From NCBI GenBank assembly GCA_029782335.1, contig JAKOVA010000043.1:1-64000 (forward strand): a stretch of 64,000 bases of DNA, written 5' to 3'. Shown piece by piece: positions 41,348 to 50,901 of this stretch (position 1 is its first letter; each line of letters opens with the position of its first letter). The notes beneath the pieces are model-generated. The model saw only the letters and a list, made by a program, of their open reading frames with translations, made no database searches and was not told where the DNA came from. The position numbers and the translations under genes were made by a program. The DNA comes from Actinomycetes bacterium (GTDB taxonomy: Bacteria; Actinomycetota; Acidimicrobiia; Acidimicrobiales; Microtrichaceae).

Positions 41348-43720
41348 GTGAGCGAGTGGGGTGGGTTCCCAACCGAAGCCGGGCAGACCACGATGTCCCC
41401 GTTCTCGACCACAGCGGCGGAGCCCACCCGGCGTCGTCGTTCTCGCAGGGCGACGCCGGAGCAGCAGCGCGCTGTGGCGGTGATCGTGGCACTGGCGGTG
41501 GTGGCGGCAGCGTTCGCGTCGTGCGCGCCCACCGAGATTGCGTGGCTCGACCTGCTGTACCGCTCAGCGTTCGCTGCGATCCTGACGCTCGCGGGATCGA
41601 GGGCGAGGCGCTGGTCGCTCGTGGTCGCGTCGGTGGTGGTGTCGGTCGGTTCGTTGGGCCCGGCGCTGTTGGCCGGCCTCGCGGCCCTGGTGCTCGCGGT
41701 GTTTCTGGTCGGAAGGAACCGCCGAGATCGTGTGTGGGGTGCGGCGATCGGCGCCCTCGTGTCGGTCGCCTCGATGCACTTGACGTTGGAGTTCTTCCTG
41801 GGCGACACGGCCGTCTTGGCAGCGATCGCTGCGGTGGTGCTGTGCTGGTCGGGCTTCCGGAACACGTCGTCGCGGTTCCGTCGCGTCTGGCGGCTCGCGG
41901 CCGCTGGTGCGTTGGTGTTGTTGGTCGCGGGGACCGTCGCCGCGGGCGTGGCGGCAGCGCTCGCGTCGAGTCCGTTGCTCGACGGTGTGGAGGCGATCCG
42001 CGACGGGGTGTCGGCCCTGGAGAGCGCCGACCGGTCTGCCGCGACGGCGTCGCTCTCAGAGGCGAACCGCCGTCTCGAATCCGCCGCCGCTCGTACGGGG
42101 GCGTTCTGGGCGCAACTCGGTCACCTGGTGCCTGTTGTCTCGCAGAATCTGACGGTCATGCAGCGGGTTTCGTCGTCGGGCGCGGCGCTGACATCCGCCG
42201 CTCGTGACATCGCCGCGAAGGTCGACTACGAGCGGCTGCGCCTTCCCGACGGCCGTGTCGACCTCGACGTGTTGACGTCGTTCCGCGGTCCGTTGTTCGG
42301 GGCCGTTGAGGCGCTCGACCGCGCGAAGGCCGAGGTCGGCGGTCTCGACAGCCGTTGGCAACTCGGGCTGCTGGACGAGCGGCTCGACGAGTTCGACCGG
42401 AAGGTGACACAACTCCACCGCCAAACCGCGATCGCGGCGCTCGCCGTTGACCGGGTTCCCGCCATGCTGGGGGCGCGAGGCGAACGGCGCTATCTGGTGC
42501 TGATGGGCAACCCGGCTGAGGCGCGCGACCTGGGCGGGCACCTCGGCAACTGGGCAGAACTCGACGCGGTGGACGGTCAGTTGCGTCTGGAGGCGGTTGG
42601 AAGCCCAGGTGAACTCACCCTCCCGTCCGACGAGGCGTCGCTGGCGTCCCTCGACCCCTATCCGCCGAGTCTCAGCGAGATGAAGCCCCTGACGTTCCCC
42701 CAGAACTGGGGGTCGTCGCCGGACATGGCCGAGGTCGCTCGCCTGAGCGCCGACCTCTACCAGCGGAAGACCGGCCGTCGGATCGATGGCGTGCTCTACG
42801 CCGACCCGACCGCTTTCGCCGATTTCCTCGCGATCACCGGACCGATCCAGGTGCCAGGGCTCGACAGAACGATCTCTCAGAAGGACGCGGCGGAGTTCCT
42901 GACCGCAACGCAGTTCGTCGCCTTCCCAACCGAGAGCGCAGCGAACACTGCGGTCACGGAGCTGGTTCGGGAGATGTTCAGCCGCCTGACGAGCGCGCAG
43001 TTGCCCGGTCCCAAGGAGTTGGCCGAGCTGTTTCGTCCAGCGGTGTTGCGGGGCAGCCTGAAGCTCTATTCGCTCGTGAAGGCGGATCAGAAGCTGCTCG
43101 CGGCCATGGGGATCGACGGGGTGCTTCCGTTGCCGGCGGGTGGCGATGGCGACGTGATCGGCGTCATCAACCGCAACGCGAACCCGTCGAAGATCGACAC
43201 GTTCCTGCACCGCACGACAGACGTCGAGGTGCGCTGGGACCCGTCGACGGGGGAGGTTTCCGAGCAGGTGACGGTGACGTTGCGCAACGCCGCGCCGGCG
43301 ACGGGGCTTCCCAACCTGGTCATCGGCAATCTGGCCGGCCTTCCGCTGGGGACGAATCTGACCGATGTGGCGCTCCTCACCAGCTTCGAGCTGACCGAGG
43401 CGACCCTCGACGGCGAGCCGGTGGCGACACGGCCGGTCTTCGACGGCCGCTATTGGCGCGACACCGTGCGGGTGGCGCTCGCCGCTGGCGAAACGAGGAC
43501 GATCCGCTACTCGCTGGAGGGGGCGGTCGCTCCGTCGGACACCTATGTGGCGTTCATCGTTGGCCAGCCGCTCGTCAACGAGGGTGCGATGACGATTCGG
43601 ATTCGGCCGACGAAGGGCTCCGTCGTCGGAGGTCGAGGTCTTACCGTCGACCCATCGGGCGTTACTGTGCGTGCTCGAGACGGTGCAAATAGTGAGATTC
43701 GGGTGCGTGTGCGTCGATGA
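41348..43720 (+). CDS. DUF4012-family membrane protein
   Basis: This 790-residue protein has several hydrophobic segments in residues about 30-200, then a coiled region and the DUF4012 domain (about 350-600: RRYLVLMGNPAEARDLGGHLGNWAELD, then GVLYADPTAFADFLAITGPIQV and NGxT-like blocks), with a beta-rich end. DUF4012 proteins are found in actinobacterial envelope and exopolysaccharide loci; their function is unknown. Start GTG 41348 is preferred for gene spacing; ATG 41393 is possible. The stop overlaps the next gene by ATGA, tying it to a wall-anchored protein. Confidence 0.8.
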   Translation: MSEWGGFPTEAGQTTMSPFSTTAAEPTRRRRSRRATPEQQRAVAVIVALAVVAAAFASCAPTEIAWLDLLYRSAFAAILTLAGSRARRWSLVVASVVVSVGSLGPALLAGLAALVLAVFLVGRNRRDRVWGAAIGALVSVASMHLTLEFFLGDTAVLAAIAAVVLCWSGFRNTSSRFRRVWRLAAAGALVLLVAGTVAAGVAAALASSPLLDGVEAIRDGVSALESADRSAATASLSEANRRLESAAARTGAFWAQLGHLVPVVSQNLTVMQRVSSSGAALTSAARDIAAKVDYERLRLPDGRVDLDVLTSFRGPLFGAVEALDRAKAEVGGLDSRWQLGLLDERLDEFDRKVTQLHRQTAIAALAVDRVPAMLGARGERRYLVLMGNPAEARDLGGHLGNWAELDAVDGQLRLEAVGSPGELTLPSDEASLASLDPYPPSLSEMKPLTFPQNWGSSPDMAEVARLSADLYQRKTGRRIDGVLYADPTAFADFLAITGPIQVPGLDRTISQKDAAEFLTATQFVAFPTESAANTAVTELVREMFSRLTSAQLPGPKELAELFRPAVLRGSLKLYSLVKADQKLLAAMGIDGVLPLPAGGDGDVIGVINRNANPSKIDTFLHRTTDVEVRWDPSTGEVSEQVTVTLRNAAPATGLPNLVIGNLAGLPLGTNLTDVALLTSFELTEATLDGEPVATRPVFDGRYWRDTVRVALAAGETRTIRYSLEGAVAPSDTYVAFIVGQPLVNEGAMTIRIRPTKGSVVGGRGLTVDPSGVTVRARDGANSEIRVRVRR

Positions 43721-45243
43721 GTTTGAAAGATCTTGAAACGACGCTGGACTTGCCGACGGGGCGACGGACAGAATGTGGAGCGAACCTCAACGTGGCTGGA
43801 GTGGGTGACATGGGAGTCGACCAGGCGGGCGTGGGAAAACGAGCGTGGCCCGCTGTGCTGGCGACGCTGTTCCTCCTCGGTGCGTCCGTAGTGTTCGGCT
43901 TTTCGGCGGCACCGGCTGGTGCATCTGCGACGACCGGCGGCCCGACGGCATCCGGCCGAGGCGGGGGACAGGACTATTACGGCGGGGGGAACGGCGGGAA
44001 CACCGGCGGCCATGGTGGCAACAACGGTGGAAACACCGGTGGTCACGGCGGCAACAACGGCGGTCACGGCGGCAACAACGGCGGTCACGGCGGCAACAAC
44101 GGCGGTCACGGCGGACATGGTGGCCACCACGGCGGACATGGTGGCCACGGCGGCCAGTGCAACGGCTACACCCCCTCTGAACTCTCGATCAACGTGCCGC
44201 GGGCACATCCCGGTGACGAGGTCGTCATCTCGGGCGTCGCGATGCCCGGTACGACCGTGGTGGTCTCGATCCGGCGACCCAACGGCTCCTTCCAACAGAT
44301 CGGTACGGCCGTTGTCGACTCGAACGGTGACTTCGCCGCCACGGTAACGGTCCCGAATGACACGCCTGCGGGCACTGCCCAGATCCGTGTCAGCGCCCCA
44401 CCGTGCCCGTCGGTCGGGACGATCTCGCTGGTGATCGATCCTCCGCAGGACTCGGGAAGCTGTCGCGGGAATCCTGCCGTGGTGCGTCGTGGTCAGACCG
44501 TGGAATGGAAGCTGTTCAACGGCTTCTTCGATCACCGCCGCCGCACGACGCTCACGCTCGTGCCGAGGTTCTTCGTCGGTAGCTCGTTCCAGGTGTATGG
44601 CGGGCCGTACCCGAACTCCGGGAAGGTGAGCTTCACGGTTCCGGATCGTGCGCGGGACGGCTTCTACTGGGTGGTGCAGACCGGCCGCGCCAAGCGCGGT
44701 GGCCACCACTTCGCGATGGCATGTCGCGTGCGAGTCCGCGGTGGCAACTACGGCGGTGGCGGTGGCACCACGTCGAGCACCTCGCCGTCGACGACGACTC
44801 CGGGCTCGACGACCACGCCGTCGACGACCGCTCCGGGCTCGACGACCACGCCGTCGACGACGACTCCGGGCTCGACGACCACGCCGTCGACGACGACTCC
44901 GGGCTCTACGACCACGCCGTCGACGACGACTCCGGGCTCTACGACGACCGCGGTGGACAGCGCGACATCTACGTCGTCCTCGGTTCCTGGGGGCCTCTAC
45001 GACGTTGAGTCGACAACGGACAACGCCACTGGCGGGATCCCGACCAGCGTTCTGGGAGCCGGCCTCGAGCGTCCCGTCCAGCGTGTCTCGAGCGCCGCAC
45101 CTGCCCGATCGGCTTCGAACTCCTCGGTTGCCGCCTCGAGCTTGGCACGGACCGGTTCGACGATCCGGCCGTTCATCGTGGCTGCGGCAGCTTGCATCGC
45201 CGTCGGTGCGTTGCTGCTGCTTCGCTCCCGTCGCCGTTCCTGA
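43717..45243 (+). CDS. Sortase-anchored Gly/His/Asn-rich wall protein (LAxTG)
   Basis: This 508-residue secreted protein can start at ATG 43717 (overlapping the previous stop) or, giving a cleaner signal peptide, at ATG 43810 (MGVDQAGVGKRAWPAVLATL). Next come a GGHGGNN-type repeat, an Ig-like domain (about 150-250), a second beta domain, and a Thr/Ser/Pro stalk of five 11-residue units. The C terminus is a sorting signal: SLARTGS, then a hydrophobic helix and RSRRRS. LAxTG is the motif used by class E sortases of actinobacteria. The His-rich repeat could bind metal (inference). Confidence 0.8.
   Translation: MSLKDLETTLDLPTGRRTECGANLNVAGVGDMGVDQAGVGKRAWPAVLATLFLLGASVVFGFSAAPAGASATTGGPTASGRGGGQDYYGGGNGGNTGGHGGNNGGNTGGHGGNNGGHGGNNGGHGGNNGGHGGHGGHHGGHGGHGGQCNGYTPSELSINVPRAHPGDEVVISGVAMPGTTVVVSIRRPNGSFQQIGTAVVDSNGDFAATVTVPNDTPAGTAQIRVSAPPCPSVGTISLVIDPPQDSGSCRGNPAVVRRGQTVEWKLFNGFFDHRRRTTLTLVPRFFVGSSFQVYGGPYPNSGKVSFTVPDRARDGFYWVVQTGRAKRGGHHFAMACRVRVRGGNYGGGGGTTSSTSPSTTTPGSTTTPSTTAPGSTTTPSTTTPGSTTTPSTTTPGSTTTPSTTTPGSTTTAVDSATSTSSSVPGGLYDVESTTDNATGGIPTSVLGAGLERPVQRVSSAAPARSASNSSVAASSLARTGSTIRPFIVAAAACIAVGALLLLRSRRRS
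44041..44103 (+). repeat. Three perfect 21-bp coding repeats
   Basis: The unit GGTCACGGCGGCAACAACGGC occurs at 44041, 44062 and 44083, encoding GHGGNNG. Identity at DNA level suggests recent expansion by slippage. Confidence 0.9.
44788..44952 (+). repeat. Five 33-bp coding repeats (Thr/Ser/Pro stalk)
   Basis: Units start at 44788, 44821, 44854, 44887 and 44920 and encode STTTPGSTTTP. They differ by only a few bases; the last diverges at its end. Such a stalk lifts the ectodomain away from the wall, and unit number may vary among strains. Confidence 0.9.
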
Positions 45244-45690
45244 GCAGCCGGGGGCTCACCCGGCACCAACCCTTCCGTGCCTGTGTAGGCCCCCTGGGCA
45301 AGGTGGCGAACCGGCTGAGCGGCTCGCTCGTGTCGGTCTCGGCACGCATCTCCACGCAGTCGCCGCCCATCGCTACGCATCGCCACGCATCGCAACCAGG
45401 TCGACATCGCCACCCAGGTCGACGCCGCCGCTCGCCCGTTCCGTCGCCCGTTCGTCGCCCGTTCCGAACGTGCGTACGTTTCCGTCGTAGGAGGTCGGAT
45501 TTCGACGCAGGTTGGCGGTGGTTGGGGGGTAGGCGCTCACCCGTTCCGAACGTGCGTACGTTTCCGTCGTAGGAGGTCGGATTTCGACGCAGGTTGGCGG
45601 TGGGTCGACGCAGGTTGGCGGTGGGTGACGCAGGTTGGCGGTGGGTGGCGCCGCCGCTCGCCCGCTGAAGTTGGCGCTGAGCGGTCGGGT
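45244..45690. repeat. Gene-free 447-bp region with direct repeats
   Basis: The region lies between two convergent genes. A 64-bp perfect direct repeat occurs at 45458-45521 and 45540-45603; each copy contains AACGTGCGTACGTT, which is nearly palindromic. Overlapping the end of copy 2 are three short tandem units (TCGACGCAGGTTGGCGGTGGG type) at 45584, 45605 and 45626. Short repeats of GTCGCCCGTTC occur just before copy 1. No gene was found. No T-rich terminator was seen. Confidence 0.8.
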
Positions 45691-47487
45691 TCAGCTCGCG
45701 GCGGCTGAGCGGTCGCCGTCGCGGATGTCGATGACCTCCGCCGGCCCATCGATGGAGATGCCCAGGGCGGCCGGGTCGGTGGCGGGCACCTCGACACACG
45801 AGATGAGCGGGTGACGTGAGCGACGGGGTTGCTCGGTGTCGCTGAAGAGCACCTCGTGAAGCTTCTCGCCGCTGCGCAGCCCCGTGTACACGATGTCGAT
45901 CCGCTTGCCGGACTCGGAGATGAGACGCCGGGCCACGTCGTCGATGCGAACCGGGGTGCCCATGTCGAGCACCATCACGTGGCCGTCCTCGCCGATCGCT
46001 CCTGCTTGGATCACGAGCTCGCAGGCTTCGGGGATCGTCATGAAGTAGCGGGTCACGTCCGGGTGGGTGACCGTCACCGGCCCGCCCAGCGCGATCTGCT
46101 CGCGGAAGAGCGGAAGTACCGACCCGCGGCTGCCGAGCACGTTGCCGAAGCGGACCGACAGGTAGGTCCCGGTGAAGTGCTGTGCGGCATGTGCCGTGAG
46201 CTGTTCCGCCTGGCGCTTTGTCGTTCCGAGGACTGAGGTCGCGTCGGCGGCCTTGTCGGTGGAGATGTTGACGAACACCTCAACGCCGCTCTCCCCGGCG
46301 CAGGTGAGCATGTGATGAGTCCCGACGACGTTGGTCTTGAAGCCCTCGCCCGCGTTCCGCTCCAGCAGCGGCAGGTGCTTCAGCGCCGCGGCGTGGAACA
46401 CAACCTGGGGGCGGAACGTGTCGAACACGTCGCGCAGTCGGCCGAGGTCGCGGATGTCGGCGACCACCAGGTCGTCGGTATCCAACAGGCCGTTCCCCTC
46501 GATGGAGACCTGCACTGCCTGGAGACCCGTCTCGTCGCGGTCCAACATGACGAGCTGCTCGGGAGCGAAACGGTGGAGTTGCCGACACAGTTCGGAACCG
46601 ATTGACCCGCCGGCGCCGGTGACGAGCACCCGCTTGCCCGTCACGTATCCCGCAACCGAATCGATGTCGGTGTGGAGGGCGCGGCGTCCGAGCAGGTCTT
46701 CCTCGGCGAGCGGCCGAATGTGGGACAGCTCGGCCACTCCGCCGAACAGCTCGGCAACCGGCGGGAGTACCAGGACCCGCAGGTGGGATTCTGCGGCGAT
46801 CATCGACAACTCGCGCAGGAGGGATCCGGACGCCGACGGGATGGCAATGAGGAGCGTGGTGGCGCCGCTGCGGTGCGCCACGTCGGCCATGTCGGAGCGG
46901 GTGCCCTGCACCCGGACGCCCTTGAGGGAGAGCTTCTGGCGGCGAGGGTCGTCGTCGAGGAGGGCGACGGGGTAGTAGGGGCCCCGCTTCGCGCTGAGCA
47001 TCGCCTTGACCGCCTGGGTGCCGCCCTCGCCGGCCCCGAAGACGATCACGGGCTCGGCGGTTGCCTCGTCGGGGCGGACCGCTCGCTCGAGGATCAGACG
47101 CCAGGAGAACCGTGCCCCGCACATGGCGAGGAACGCGACCATCGGCGCGAAGACCGACGCCGACACCGGAATGCGGTGGCCGAGAACGAAACGGTTCAGG
47201 AGGGCTTCGAGCACCGCCACGATGGCGACCGTTCGGGCCAGTCCGCCGACCTCCTCGAAGGCCCCGTATCTCCACCGGTGCACGTAAAGGCCGATGGTGC
47301 TGCCGACAGCGACCTGCAACGCCGCGGCCACCACCGCGATCAGGGCGATGTCAACGAACGAGACGTTCGCCCACTGGAACTCGTTGCGGACGAAGGTGGG
47401 GAGGGCGATCGCGGCTGCCCAGGCGGCGCAGTCGAACGCCGACTGAAGCAGGTACCTGTAGCGTGTGAAAGCCCACCAATCCGCCAT
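45691..47487 (-). CDS. FlaA1/CapD-type nucleotide-sugar 4,6-dehydratase (polysaccharide biosynthesis protein)
   Basis: This 598-residue enzyme has four N-terminal membrane helices (residues about 10-130), a first CoA-binding-like Rossmann domain (VIVFGAGEGGTQAV) and a C-terminal SDR domain with NAD motif LVTGAGGSIGSELCRQ, FHAAALKHLPLLE, and NISTDKAADATSVLGTTKRQ in place of the SYK-type catalytic site. This is the WbpM/PglF/CapD family, which forms UDP-4-keto-6-deoxy sugars from UDP-GlcNAc. ATG 47487 is preferred for GGGAGGAG upstream; a TTG at 47541 would add 18 residues. It heads the minus-strand sugar operon's downstream end and could supply precursors for the surface glycan. Confidence 0.88.
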   Translation of the reverse strand: MADWWAFTRYRYLLQSAFDCAAWAAAIALPTFVRNEFQWANVSFVDIALIAVVAAALQVAVGSTIGLYVHRWRYGAFEEVGGLARTVAIVAVLEALLNRFVLGHRIPVSASVFAPMVAFLAMCGARFSWRLILERAVRPDEATAEPVIVFGAGEGGTQAVKAMLSAKRGPYYPVALLDDDPRRQKLSLKGVRVQGTRSDMADVAHRSGATTLLIAIPSASGSLLRELSMIAAESHLRVLVLPPVAELFGGVAELSHIRPLAEEDLLGRRALHTDIDSVAGYVTGKRVLVTGAGGSIGSELCRQLHRFAPEQLVMLDRDETGLQAVQVSIEGNGLLDTDDLVVADIRDLGRLRDVFDTFRPQVVFHAAALKHLPLLERNAGEGFKTNVVGTHHMLTCAGESGVEVFVNISTDKAADATSVLGTTKRQAEQLTAHAAQHFTGTYLSVRFGNVLGSRGSVLPLFREQIALGGPVTVTHPDVTRYFMTIPEACELVIQAGAIGEDGHVMVLDMGTPVRIDDVARRLISESGKRIDIVYTGLRSGEKLHEVLFSDTEQPRRSRHPLISCVEVPATDPAALGISIDGPAEVIDIRDGDRSAAAS

Positions 47488-47555
47488 CCGAGCAGCTCCT
47501 CCCGGCGCCGATGCCTCCTCTCCCGAGGCAACGGAGCCCAAGCATTCAAGACGAT

Positions 47556-48134
47556 TCAGGCAGGGGAATCAACCGGTAGTTCTGCCCGGGTATCGGGCCA
47601 CGCGGCGTCAGCGATCCCATTCAGGACATCGGCGATGTATCCGGCGGTCCGCCGGTGTTGACGTAACGACCGGCCGGTCGGGTCCGCGACGTCGTCGCCA
47701 CGACCGACATGAAGGATGCGAGTGCTCGGTCGGCGCTCGTGAACCGCCGCCACCCAGGCGCGAAACTCGCCGCTTCGGGGGGTTTCTGCAACAAGGCGTG
47801 CGAACTCCACGAGGGTGAAACTTCGGGCGATTGCCGCGGGGCTCATCTCCGCGATGTGGAACAGGTGCGAGCGCTCCATCGTGAGCACCAGGTCGGCAGA
47901 GTCCAGGTGTGCTGGGCTACAGCGACGGCTCCGGTGTGCGCGTAGGTCGAGGCCGAGCTTCGCCACCACGCGGCAGGCGGAATCGGTGGCTTCCACGCCC
48001 TCGTCGCTGAAGCCGGCCGAACGTGTCGTCACGTCCAGTCCGCGCCGCGCCGCGATATCGGTGAGGATCACCTCGGCCATGGGTGAGCGGCACTGGTTGG
48101 CGGTGCAGAGCAGCAGGATCCGGACGGTGCTCAC
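47556..48134 (-). CDS. Low-molecular-weight protein-tyrosine phosphatase
   Basis: This 192-residue enzyme has the catalytic loop CTANQCRS near the N terminus (the C-x5-R-S motif) and the general acid in VADPTGRS near residue 155. In polysaccharide loci such phosphatases oppose tyrosine kinases that control chain length. The GTG start overlaps the stop of the UDP-sugar dehydrogenase (GTGA). No cognate tyrosine kinase is visible in the window. Confidence 0.85.
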   Translation of the reverse strand: MSTVRILLLCTANQCRSPMAEVILTDIAARRGLDVTTRSAGFSDEGVEATDSACRVVAKLGLDLRAHRSRRCSPAHLDSADLVLTMERSHLFHIAEMSPAAIARSFTLVEFARLVAETPRSGEFRAWVAAVHERRPSTRILHVGRGDDVADPTGRSLRQHRRTAGYIADVLNGIADAAWPDTRAELPVDSPA

Positions 48135-49393
48135 AACCGCTGAACGGTAGGGCCCTCCAGCGCCCGGCGGCAGTCGAGGATGGGGGTGCCTGACGCCACG
48201 ATCGTGGAGTGGTCGAACAGCGAATGGTCGACGAGGTACACGATGAGATCCGCTGCCGCTGCGTCGGCGGCGTCGCCTGCGGCTCGGGTGACGCCGTGGG
48301 GGAACTGGTGGTCGGCCACGTGAGGGTCCGCGGCGCTGACGTTGGCTCCGAGTCCCACGAGTTGTTGGGCGATGGGCACCGAGGGGGTCTCGCGGGCGTC
48401 GCCGGTGTTGGCTTTGTAGGCGAGGCCGTACAGCAGGATGTTGGTGCCGCGCACGGAGCGTTCCATGTCGTTGAGCAGCGCCTGGACGCGGCGCACCACG
48501 TAGTCGGGCATGTGGCTGTTGACGTCGTTGGCCAACTCGACGAAGCGGAAGGTCTGGCCGAGGGTGCGCTCCACCTGCCACGACAGGTAGGAGGGGTCGA
48601 TCGGCAGGCAGTGGCCGCCCACGCCGGGGCCGGGGGTGAAGCGCATGTAGCCGAACGGTTTGGTGGACGCGGCGTCGATGGCTTCCCACACGTCGATGCC
48701 GAGGTCGCGGGCGAACATGGCGAGCTCGTTGACGAGCGCGATGTTCACGTGGCGGAACGTGTTCTCCAACAGCTTGGTGAGCTCGGCTTCGCGGGTACCC
48801 GAGACGGGCACGGTCCGCTCGACGACGCGGTCGAAGAAGCCCTGGACTTTGGCGAGCGAGTCGGCGTCGATCCCCGAGACCACTTTGGGGGTGTTCTCGA
48901 GGCGCCAGGTGGGGTTGCCGGGGTCGATGCGTTCGGGGGAGTAGCCGAGGTGGAAGTCGGGGCCGGCCTTGAGGCCCGAGCCTGCTTCGAGGATCGGAGC
49001 GGCGAGCTCTTCGGTGGTGCCGGGGTAGGTGGTGGATTCGAGGATGACGGTGGATCCGGGCCGCACGTGGGGGGCGAGGGTGGCCGCCGCGGATTCGATA
49101 TAGGACAGGTCGGGGACGCCTTCGCCCATGGGGGTGGGCACCGAGATGACGGCGATGTCGAAGCCGGCGAGGTCCGCGGGGTCGCCGCTGGCGTGGTAGC
49201 GGCCGGTGGCGATGGCTTCGGCCAGCTGGGAGTCGGCGATGTCTTCCACGTGGGAGTGGCCGGCGTTGAGTCGGGTCACCTTGTGTGGGTCGACCTCGAA
49301 GCCCACCACGTCGTAGCCGGCCGCGACAGCCCGCATGGCGACGGGCAGGCCGACATATCCCTGACCGATGACGACGGCCTTCTCGTTGCTCAC
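48131..49393 (-). CDS. Nucleotide-sugar (UDP-HexNAc-type) 6-dehydrogenase
   Basis: This 420-residue enzyme of the UDP-glucose/GDP-mannose dehydrogenase family has an NAD-binding GQGYVGLPVA motif and the catalytic cysteine in FTPGPGVGGHCLPIDPSYL. The GGHCIP-like active site and length fit the UDP-N-acetyl-glucosamine/mannosamine group (WecC/WbpA-like) better than UDP-glucose dehydrogenase; the exact substrate is uncertain. It makes a uronic acid sugar nucleotide by two oxidations. GTG 49393 starts the minus-strand operon with the phosphatase and the FlaA1-like enzyme. Confidence 0.88.
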   Translation of the reverse strand: MSNEKAVVIGQGYVGLPVAMRAVAAGYDVVGFEVDPHKVTRLNAGHSHVEDIADSQLAEAIATGRYHASGDPADLAGFDIAVISVPTPMGEGVPDLSYIESAAATLAPHVRPGSTVILESTTYPGTTEELAAPILEAGSGLKAGPDFHLGYSPERIDPGNPTWRLENTPKVVSGIDADSLAKVQGFFDRVVERTVPVSGTREAELTKLLENTFRHVNIALVNELAMFARDLGIDVWEAIDAASTKPFGYMRFTPGPGVGGHCLPIDPSYLSWQVERTLGQTFRFVELANDVNSHMPDYVVRRVQALLNDMERSVRGTNILLYGLAYKANTGDARETPSVPIAQQLVGLGANVSAADPHVADHQFPHGVTRAAGDAADAAAADLIVYLVDHSLFDHSTIVASGTPILDCRRALEGPTVQRL

Positions 49394-49659
49394 GTGGGTG
49401 CTCCCTCACAAACCGACGGCCACAGTGTGAGGATGTGGAACCACGGGCGTCAATGGTGGGGGGTGGAAGAGACTCGTGGAGCTGACGCCTGCACCCGTGT
49501 CGCGCAAGTCGGTCGGCGATTGACCCACGTCGGTTCTCTCGGCAGGCACGCCGCGGCGCTCGTTTGTCTCAAATGCAGGGCCCGTTAGAATGTCGAGCAA
49601 GGCTCAGTCGGCGCTGCGCCTGGGTCGCTGTGCCCAAGTGGCTGGGGAAGGTGAACAGA

Positions 49660-50812
49660 ATGAGCAGTGACGACGGTTCGAATGTGGTAGACGACGGTGG
49701 GGTTCACGAAACGCACGGACGTACGGTCTCCCGCCGAGCGCTGTTGGGCGGCGGCGTCGCGACCGCTGGCGCAGCGTGGGTGGCGCCCGTGGTCGTGGAC
49801 AGCCTCATCTCTGTTGCCGCAGCCGCAACAGACGACTTCCCGTGGGACAGCTCAACGAAAGGTGGGCCGAAGAGCACGGCTTACAGCGTTGGCGTGCCTG
49901 CGAATCGAGCGGTGAACTTCACGGTCGTCGGCGGAGGGGGCGGCGGCGGGCAGGCGGGGCACGGATCGCCCGGCAACGACGGAGACGGCGGAGTCGGCGG
50001 CAACGGGACCCAGCTGACGGGCACCATCCCTGCACAAGGCTCCGGCTACACGCTGTACATCGCGGTGGGTGGCGGTGGCGGTGGCGGCCATGGTGCCACA
50101 GGCGGCAAGGCGGGTGGTATCTCCCCGTACGGCACCGGCGGAAAAGGCGGCGACCGCGCCAACAGTTGGGGGGGGCGACGCCGGGGGCGGCGGTGGTGCG
50201 TCCGCAATCTCGAATAACAACACGTTCACCGGAACCATCCTCGTCGTGGCATCCGGCGGTGGTGGTGCTGGGGGTGGTAGCGACAACGCCGCGAACCGAT
50301 ACGGCGGTACCGGTGGCACAAACCTCAGCTCCGGCGGCTTCAGCGGCGCGCTCGCTGGCAACGACGGGTCCGAGGGAGGGGCGAACGGCTCGTCGCTGGC
50401 CGGGAGCAAGCCAGGAAACGCCGGCGGAGCATCCGGTGCGGGTGCCTCAGCGGACGGATGGGGTACTGGCAACCCTGGTTCGGCAGGTAGCGGCCACAAC
50501 GGAAATTCCGGTGGTAAGGGCTCTGACAACAGCGGCGGCGGTGGCGGCGGTGGCGGCGGCTACTACGGCGCTGGCGGCGCCGAGGGTGGTGGGAACCCCA
50601 CCAGATCTGGCAGCTCGGGCAGCCAGCACGGCGGAAGCGGGGGAGGCTCCGGCTCGGTGTACTCGAGTTCAACCGCGGCCGCAGGCACCCACGCCACCTA
50701 TGGCAAGGGCGGCGCAAAGGGCATCCCAACCACGAACAGTAACGGGCATCCGCCTGACGCTCGCGCCGGCGGGAACGGCGCAGCCGGGTACGTCTACTTG
50801 AGTCTCGTCTGA
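49660..50812 (+). pseudogene. Tat-exported glycine-rich protein, frameshifted at a G8 tract
   Basis: ATG 49660, preceded by GGGGAAGGTG, opens a twin-arginine signal (SRRALLGGGVATAGAAWVAP). A glycine-rich domain follows (VVGGGGGGG and YTLYIAVGGGGGGG), like the ALK/LTK-type Gly-rich fold. At 50168-50175 the frame reaches eight G and goes to a stop at 50217. Removing one G moves to the +2 frame, which continues as GDAGGGGGASAISNNNT to a stop at 50812 and would give about 383 residues. The same protein continues on both sides, so this is either a phase-variable tract, a genuine mutation or a sequencing error. It stands directly upstream of the PqqD-HprK gene. Confidence 0.75.
50168..50175 (+). 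repeat. G8 homopolymer at the frameshift
   Basis: Eight consecutive G occur where seven would keep the reading frame open. Tracts of this length slip during replication and are a known basis for ON/OFF switching of surface proteins in other bacteria. Confidence 0.8.
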
Positions 50813-50901
50813 TCGTTCTCCTCGCTCGACCAAAGTTCAGCGGGTCGGTGGGGGTGCCTCACGCACGTCTCTCACCGATTCCCGAGGAACCTCACTGACC
50901 G

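Noticed and set aside
44041-44952. Regular repeats that could be taken for a CRISPR array
   Set aside because: The repeats are in frame, directly adjacent with no unique spacers, and encode GHGGNNG and STTTPGSTTTP stalk units. No cas genes are nearby.
45458-45603. The 64-bp direct repeat as a short CRISPR
   Set aside because: There are only two copies, the unit is too long for a CRISPR repeat, the 18-bp gap is too short for a spacer, and there are no cas genes.
48131-49409. A 617-residue frame spanning the phosphatase and the dehydrogenase region in another frame
   Set aside because: Its N-terminal two thirds is Arg/Pro/His-rich shadow sequence of the dehydrogenase. The real phosphatase starts at GTG 48134.
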